Shown here one piece after another: positions 57,901 through 64,000 of a DNA stretch of 64,000 nt (its first letter is position 1; every line of letters begins with the position of its first letter). Source of the stretch: Portunus trituberculatus (taxonomy: Eukaryota > Arthropoda > Malacostraca > Decapoda > Portunidae); NCBI RefSeq assembly GCF_017591435.1, contig NC_059281.1, positions 12,195,902-12,259,901 on the forward strand. The letters are read 5' to 3'. The notes under the pieces are model-generated. The model made no database searches, was not told the DNA's origin, and worked only from the letters and a program-made list of their open reading frames with translations. Made by a program: the position numbers and the translations under genes.

Positions 57901-58324
57901 TACTTACTGACGATGATGCAGCTCATTGCCTCCTTCCCCTCGCCACGTGCAGATCCAGCTGGATTGCGAGGAGTATGGCAACACGTACCAAGTCACCAAG
58001 AAGATCCAGATGATCACAAACTGCTCCTGCTCGGCTTGCCACCCCAGAGGACAGCAGACCACCACGGACAACGAAGTCACCTACCCGTCTAACGAACCTC
58101 GTGTGTCTGAACCCTTCTTCAAGATGCTGCCAGAGTCCTTGCAGCGGCCTAATTTGAACCCGGAGCTAGAATTCACGAGAACTTCCCTCGATGAGCTCCG
58201 TAAGGCACTCATCCTCGACCCGCACCACGAGCAAGGGCCCCATGGGAAGGTGGTCTTCAAGTTACCTCCAGCTTTCAACAATAACGAGGACGAGGAGGAT
58301 CCAAATGTCGTCATGTCCTACTAG
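54715..58324 (+). CDS. NBL1: DAN-family (NBL1-like) secreted cystine-knot protein
   Basis: DAN/NBL1 proteins are secreted BMP antagonists that bind BMP ligands outside the cell. Exons: 54715-54921, 57165-57254, 57611-57742 and 57953-58324, all phase 0 with GT-AG junctions, giving 266 residues. Residues 1-20 form a signal peptide with a likely cleavage after AVTA. An acidic, proline-rich lead-in with a repeated NDVFP motif follows. The CTCK/DAN domain (about residues 70-175) reads CELKPIRQIV, NVCVGTCFSYTVP, YCDSCQASESHW, IQLDC and NCSCSACH. These match human NBL1 ACLGQCFSYSVP, HCDSCMPAQSMW and HCSCQAC, and all the cystine-knot cysteines are present. A tail of about 90 residues is unlike vertebrate NBL1. 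The ATG directly follows an acceptor-like TTTCGCAG, so a 5' non-coding exon is expected. The gene symbol marks family similarity; strict orthology is unproven. Confidence 0.88.
55443..55521. repeat. Tandem duplication, unit about 40 bp
   Basis: Two near-identical units at about 55443-55483 and 55484-55521, sharing CAATTGATAGTAAGAATTGT. It lies in intron 1 of the DAN-family gene. Confidence 0.8.
56404..57008 (-). mobile_element. DNA-transposon derivative with long terminal inverted repeats (Harbinger/PIF-like)
   Basis: A 605-base element. Its two ends are exact inverted repeats over about 42 bases, beginning GGCCGGCCCTAGACGTAACT, and similarity continues further inward. The motif ATCTGAACGAT recurs inside. 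The flanking triplets TAA and TAG are near-identical, compatible with a 3-base target duplication. A - strand fragment resembles a MADF (Myb/SANT-like) protein, the accessory protein of PIF/Harbinger elements. No transposase remains. It sits in intron 1 of the DAN-family gene. Confidence 0.72.
56625..56717 (-). pseudogene. MADF-domain protein remnant of the transposon
   Basis: A 30-codon frame, with LEEFIEIYQTEECLWKV resembling the first helix of MADF domains. It then breaks off. An overlapping frame continues with a Ser/Asp-rich stretch (DSSSSDD) typical of the linker of such proteins. The middle of the domain appears deleted. Confidence 0.5.
57165..57254 (+). CDS. NBL1: DAN-family gene, exon 2
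   Basis: 30 codons with acceptor CTTCCTTAG and donor GTCACC. CELKPIRQIVTHALC holds the first two domain cysteines. Confidence 0.88.
57611..57742 (+). CDS. NBL1: DAN-family gene, exon 3
   Basis: 44 codons with acceptor TTACCCACAG and donor GTGAGC. It carries VCVGTCFSYTVP and YCDSCQASESHWTT, the most NBL1-like part. Confidence 0.92.
57953..58324 (+). CDS. NBL1: DAN-family gene, terminal exon
   Basis: 123 codons plus stop. It completes the knot with IQLDC and NCSCSACH. A hydrophilic tail follows, with SLDELRKAL and an acidic end NNNEDEEDPNVVMSY. Confidence 0.9.
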   Translation: MQLDCEEYGNTYQVTKKIQMITNCSCSACHPRGQQTTTDNEVTYPSNEPRVSEPFFKMLPESLQRPNLNPELEFTRTSLDELRKALILDPHHEQGPHGKVVFKLPPAFNNNEDEEDPNVVMSY

Positions 58325-59134
58325 AGAGGATACTGTTTATATTACCCTAACCTCCCATGCCTTCGCTACATTCTTTACGTCTTTCTCCTGCTCTCAAGAG
58401 GCTATTTCTATTCCCGTTCATTATTCCCCACATTATCGAATCAAAGGAAACTTATTCATGCTTCTCACATCAATTCTTCGCGGCTCCTGGCGTGCCGGAA
58501 GCCTCGACACGGCCTGCACAACCCTCACACTGCCTACATGAGAGACACTTAACAGTATTTTCATGTTATAGGGAGAGACAGCATAGCATAGCCAACATCC
58601 CTAACACGCTCATTCTATCCCCTCCTTTCTCCCTTTCTAGAAAACAAATCTTCAATATATTATTATGTATTACACGCGATATCTTTTGCATAACATGTAC
58701 GTAGATTCATATGTGCCATGAATCATCATCTCAAGGTGGTGTTTTGAAGAGAACAGCAAGAAGTGACTGCTTCCCATGGAGTCAGTGTTTGGTGACAGGC
58801 TGGTGGTGCTAAACTCAAAGCTAATCATCAATAAGTCAACGTTTTCACCCTTTACTTCAAGTCTTCATGTATGAAATAATCTGCAACGAGATCAATACTA
58901 ACCGAAGTTTTCTTTCCACAGCGTATAAGGGAAACAAAATGATAAAGAGTAATATGCTAGATGGATATTCAAACAAACAGACAAATAAGACATAGTACCA
59001 AGGATTTCTAAATATTTACTACAGTTTTTCTACACAAGATTCTTTAGGAAATGGGTTTGCTAAATATTATGAACTAAAAAAGTGTTGGATTACCGTGAAA
59101 TGAACTTTTTTTTTCCTTATTCTCAATATGTACG

Positions 59135-59136
<2 letters not shown>
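58325..59136 (+). other. 3' flank of the DAN-family gene
   Basis: Probable 3' UTR and flank. I see no coding signal and no clear polyadenylation site that I can choose with confidence. Confidence 0.4.
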
Positions 59137-59183
<47 letters not shown>

Positions 59184-59395
59184 AGTGGAGCAATTTTTCT
59201 ACTCAATACCTATACAGAACTCTTATACAATCACTCGTTTTATGTATCTTATTATTCTTACTCCGGAGTTTGGCAGACGCGCGCCTCGCCACCAAACAAG
59301 ATACTATGTCATGTCATGAGCTACATGTCTTGCAGTCAAACACCGCCTTCAACCACAAACATGAAGCATACTTAGAAGTAATGGTATTCACTAGT

Positions 59396-59489
<94 letters not shown>
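59137..59489. repeat. (GA)n and (TA)n tracts
   Basis: GA at 59137-59180 and a 93-base TA run at 59397-59489. Confidence 0.96.
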
Positions 59490-59493
<4 letters not shown>

Positions 59494-60183
59494 AAGAAAT
59501 ATATATATAAAGTATAACCATCTGAATAAAGTATGTATATCAAGAGCAGCTGGTGTTTTGCTTTCTTCATTAGTAGCAAGAATTTTGAAAGATTTGAAAG
59601 TCAGTCTCATCAGTAGGCTATTGTATCCTATTTCGGTTTTTTTCTTTCCTTATGTCAACTTGTCATCTAGCATTTATATATCCTACTATACATTTAGAGC
59701 ATCTAAGAACGTATTGTATGCTATTATATCTTATCAATTGGTTCTTTCCTTATTCCTTTTCTTTCTTTAACAATTCGCTACTCTCTTAACAATTCTGAGT
59801 ATCGAAAATATATAGTGTGTGTAAGGTATGTGTGTTATGCTATTCTGCGTCTATTTACAGTGATATGGCATAAAAATAGGAAAAATGAATGAAGTAATTG
59901 AATTTTTTCGTGGTAGTGTTGGTGAGGGTAGGAGGGTGTTGAGGTGGAGGCTATTGATCATGCCTCTGACAAACACTAGAGGCAACACCGAGACAGAAGC
60001 GCGCTAACTGCCATTCAAGACCACCACCACCACCACCACAATCACCATCATTCCGCTACTACCACAGCCATGACTCACCATCCACCATCCACTATCTCCC
60101 ATTTAATCTTATCATCATCACCATCATCATCATCATCATCATTATTATCATCATCATACAATAGCCATTCGTCATTAACACAG

Positions 60184-60237
<54 letters not shown>

Positions 60238-60813
60238 CCAGTAATCTACATCATTATCACCATCATCTTCATCATCATTATCATCATCATCATCATCATT
60301 CTCAGCACCGCCATCACATTCTCCACAAACTTTCACAATCACCACAATACATCACCATCACAACGCAGGTCAGGTGTGGTGAGGCGAAGCAGTGATGGTG
60401 ATGTTGGTGGTGTTGGTGGTGGTGGTGACAGTGGCGGTGGTGGAAGCTGGAGGTGCAAAGGTAAGGTAACAAGAATGAGCCTTAAGGTTGTGTGTGCGCG
60501 CGTTTACCTGTCTTTTTGTGGCCTCCAGGTTAATAACAGCGATGGTAAACAGACCAGGTGGGTACGTTACGGAAGAGGCGAGGAAAAACATGGGTAAGTA
60601 GATGTGTGTTGTTGTTGTTGTTGTTATATGTGAAAACAGAAAGAGAGGAAAAGAGTAGAGCTTCTTCTTCTTCTTCTTTTTGTTTAGGAATCGTAACAGT
60701 TTCTCGAGTACAAACATTTAAAAAGTGGTAAGAATATTTTTTTAGTACACCAATGAACTACCTTGCTTTACAGAGGAAGGAGAAAGGAGGCGTAGCTTGC
60801 GAGACCAACCTTG

Positions 60814-60849
<36 letters not shown>

Positions 60850-61038
60850 GTGACCTCACAATTTCTGTTTTCTGCGGGAATTCAAAAAGTAATCTCTTCG
60901 CTCCTGTCTACTCTCTCATTAAGTGACGTCTATGTTATGATTCATTCCTGCACCTTCTCTTTTTACTACCCTCTCTTCTTTCACTGTCAGTCACGACCTT
61001 CAGTGACGTAACACAGATTTAACTTTTTTCCTGCTTTA
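59490..61038. other. Intergenic, microsatellite-rich
   Basis: ATC/CAT triplet runs lie at 60107-60145 and 60272-60298, a CT tract at 60187-60232, GTT and TTC runs near 60610-60680 and a GT tract at 60817-60848. No exon is recognised. Confidence 0.6.
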
Positions 61039-61096
<58 letters not shown>

Positions 61097-61503
61097 AAAG
61101 ACGTTTATTTGTGTCCCCCAACACACACACACACACACACATCTAACACCTCTAAACTCCTATTTCTTACGAAACTGGAACACCATCACCACCACCACTA
61201 CCACAACCACTACCAATACCACCACCATTACCTTCCAATTTCTAGTTATTCCTCGAGGACAATAAGCCAATAAGCAAGAAATTAATACTTACAGACGTAG
61301 ATGAAGTAGTACTGTCCGCAGCCTGAGGTCTCGGAGGGTAGAAGGAGCGGGAGAGCATTTTTTAGCGGTGACACGAGCGTTGGTAATATAATGCTGTTGC
61401 AATGGTTCTATTTATTGGTGGAGAGTGATGTTTTCTTTCCGTTAGGAGAGTTATTTCTTTTCGTCTTGCTTGTTGTTGTTGTTGTTGCTGTTGTGATGAT
61501 ATG

Positions 61504-61564
<61 letters not shown>

Positions 61565-61634
61565 GAGTGAGGGAGAAGATAAGTGGAAAGAAAGAAAGAT
61601 AGCCAAGAAAGAGAGAAAAAGAAAAAAAATAAAT

Positions 61635-61698
<64 letters not shown>

Positions 61699-61947
61699 TA
61701 CATCACCGGTCTCCTGGCATCATATCTCACTGGGAAGCCCTGTGGTCTAACCTTCCCATTTCCACTGCACACTGAAACTTGTTATGACTCGAAACTGCGT
61801 CAATTTTGCTCCTTCACACCCATCTCTCCTTTCCCTCTTCTTTTGTGCAACTGCTCTCTCTCTCTCTCTCTCTCTCTCTCGTCCTCGTCTTTCCGTCAAC
61901 AGGCTTCGAAACAGCTTCGGGGAAAATGAGTTTGGTTCGAAGCGAAG

Positions 61948-61996
<49 letters not shown>
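61039..61996. repeat. Microsatellite cluster (GT, AC, TAG, GA, CT, GT)
   Basis: GT at 61039-61091, AC at 61122-61140, a TAG triplet run at 61510-61564, GA at 61638-61694, CT at 61854-61880 and GT at 61949-61996. Confidence 0.95.
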
Positions 61997-61998
<2 letters not shown>

Positions 61999-62554
61999 CT
62001 TTCTTCTCTTTTTTCTTTTCCTCTTTCATAATTCTTTGCTTATTTTTTCCCTTTATATTGTTTTTCTTTTTCATTCTGTAACATCTTTGTTTTCACCTGT
62101 TTCTTTTATTGCATCTTTCTACCATATCTCTAAATACATATGCATTCACCTCTCTGTCTGTCTGCTTCTCTAATCTCTGTATAACGCAAACGAGCACTCC
62201 AATCATCGCACACTGCAGGAAAACCTCAGTCAATCCTGTTTACATTCAGTAGCAACGTGTCACCTTTTTCCATTGACTTCCTACAACTAACCTGAATACT
62301 ATACAATACTTCCCTTCCAACCCCATGACCTGCCTCACTTAGTCTAACCCACGTCCACTTCCACGATCACTCACTCTCCCCACCCTATCCTTCAAGTTTA
62401 ACATCATCACCAGCTCCTCTCATCCTCCCTCCCTCCATCCCGACACCTCTTCTTCCCTCTTGTACCTGCCCGTTCCATTGCATCATCCCTACCACCACCT
62501 CTACCTCTTCCTCTTCCACCTCGCCTTGTTTCGCCTCTTGTCTCGTTTCGTTTC

Positions 62555-62556
<2 letters not shown>
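61997..62556. other. Pyrimidine-rich gene-free stretch
   Basis: The + strand is mostly C and T, with CCTCTTCC-type repeats towards the end. No gene was seen. Confidence 0.5.
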
Positions 62557-62628
<72 letters not shown>

Positions 62629-62679
62629 GCCATTTAAGCAATTAATTGATAAGATAAAGTGTTGTCTTTTTGTAACCAT

Positions 62680-62777
<98 letters not shown>

Positions 62778-62921
62778 AATATGAAAAAAATGAAATATAG
62801 AAAACGTAAATAAAAAAATAAAAAGAAAGAAAGAGAAAGAAAGACGCAGGTGATCGTGTATAGAAAGAGTAAACACATAACTAAACTCGATACTATGACT
62901 GGTAGCACAAGGGGCAACACC

Positions 62922-62964
<43 letters not shown>

Positions 62965-62981
62965 CCATGCACCAAGTCGTT

Positions 62982-63028
<47 letters not shown>

Positions 63029-63074
63029 GTGTACGATATATAACAATAATGTCGCACCAAACGAGAAATACATA

Positions 63075-63116
<42 letters not shown>
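62557..63116. repeat. Paired inverted microsatellites (CT/AG twice)
   Basis: CT at 62557-62625 and AG at 62683-62772 are complementary, about 58 bases apart. AC follows at 62921-62963. Then AG at 62984-63027 and CT at 63078-63116 form a second complementary pair. Confidence 0.95.
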
Positions 63117-63118
<2 letters not shown>

Positions 63119-63711
63119 GTTTTTTCTTTTCAGTATTCATCTTGTTCTGTAGTTATGTAAGTTTGGTTCAAGATTGAATTACCAGCAATGTTAAACCATC
63201 AACAACAAATGCAGGTATTTTATTGGTTTTCATTTACTATTCTTTTGTTTTTCAATCTCGCACCTTTACGTCTTTCTCTCCTTTTTCCTTTCTCTCTGTT
63301 TCTCCTCACCCACCCACGTACCAATCCCCTTCACGTCCTCTCTCCCTTTCCCAGGTGGGCGGGAGGCAGCCTCGCGGTTTTGGGAATGCTAAATCAGCGC
63401 TCAGTTTTTGGGGGTTGGTCCTTTGTCTGGCTGTTGTCGAGATGAGGGACGAGGAGGGACGTGACTGCCACCAGCCCCCACGCTGCACCTCCCCGACCTC
63501 GCTTTAAACTGGCGATCTCATCAGTTTGGTGTATTGATAAATGGATGGATGGATTGATAGGTGAATGAGAGGTGGCGGTGTGTTGCTATTGGTTTTCGTG
63601 TTGTAGTATTGTTGGTGATCGTGGTGTTAGTAGTAGTAGTAGTAGTAGTAGTTGCAGTTGTAATAGTAGTAGTAGTAGTTATTATTCCTATTTCTAAATG
63701 TGTGTGTGTGT
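63117..63711. other. Intergenic stretch
   Basis: No gene is recognised. A TAG triplet run lies at 63627-63652 and another near 63665-63680. Confidence 0.5.
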
Positions 63712-63970
63712 GTAATTCACTGTTTGATCTGCTGCAGTCTCTGACGAGACAGCCAGACGTTACCCTACGGAACGAGCTCAGAGTTCATTATTTCCGATTT
63801 TCGGATAGGCCTGAGACCAGGCACACACCACACACCGGGACAACAGGGTCACAATTCCTCGATTTACATCCCGTACCTACTCACTGCTAGGTGAACAGGG
63901 GCTACACGTGAAAGGAGACACACCCAAATATCTCCAACCGGCCGGGGAATCGAACCCCGGTTCTCTGGTG
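63712..63970 (-). mobile_element. tRNA-derived SINE, copy 3
   Basis: On the - strand the B-box GGTTCGATTCC is at 63946-63956. The body matches the copy at 12481 with few differences, and both lack the A-box half. The 5' side is a GT/AC microsatellite (63971-64000) that continues to the end of the window. A short TG run borders the 3' side at 63699-63712. Confidence 0.87.
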
Positions 63971-64000
63971 TGTGTGTGTATGTGTGTGTGTGTGTGTGTG

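Overview
The window is eukaryotic nuclear DNA, most likely from a decapod crustacean and plausibly a brachyuran crab. The reasons are spliced genes with GT-AG introns, small exons in long introns, an extreme density of dinucleotide microsatellites (AG, AC, AT and tetranucleotide tracts every 1-2 kb), and a tRNA-derived SINE that I recognise from general knowledge as common in decapod genomes. No database search was possible, so the taxon is an inference.

Three protein-coding genes can be supported. (1) A KEAP1 (KLHL19) orthologue on the + strand, 26708-32765, has nine coding exons giving BTB, BACK and six Kelch blades. It is the cytoplasmic cullin-3 adaptor and electrophile sensor that controls Nrf2/CncC. 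Its last Kelch blade carries an apparent one-base deletion. A 5'-truncated LINE sits in the intron between the BACK and Kelch exons. (2) A BOLA3-type mitochondrial BolA gene on the - strand, 46108 down to 39986, has four coding exons totalling 104 codons. Its terminal exon and 3' flank are tandemly duplicated (41067-41135 and 39986-40054). (3) A DAN-family cystine-knot gene resembling NBL1, a secreted BMP antagonist, lies on the + strand at 54715-58324. It has four coding exons and encodes 266 residues with a signal peptide.

Layout: 1-26.7 kb is gene-poor and filled with microsatellites, one SINE, two related TTAA-flanked MITEs and a decayed LINE. 26.7-32.8 kb is KEAP1. 32.8-37 kb is its 3' flank. 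37.2-37.4 kb is a CpG-rich candidate promoter with an initiator and a splice donor. 38.0-46.1 kb is BOLA3 enclosed by a large diverged inverted repeat. 46.1-46.8 kb is GC-rich and looks like a divergent promoter region. 47-54 kb is intergenic, including a 2 kb purine-rich block between direct repeats. 54.7-58.3 kb is the DAN-family gene, whose first intron hosts a 605-bp DNA-transposon derivative with long terminal inverted repeats. 59-64 kb is microsatellite-dense and ends in another SINE.

The three genes are not known to act in one pathway: KEAP1 serves the oxidative-stress response, BOLA3 mitochondrial Fe-S delivery, and the DAN protein extracellular BMP signalling. The most notable signals are the duplicated BOLA3 terminal exon with a change at a conserved arginine, the KEAP1 sensor-residue differences and frameshift, the inverted repeat around BOLA3, the MITE families, and retroelements whose 5' edges abut long microsatellites.
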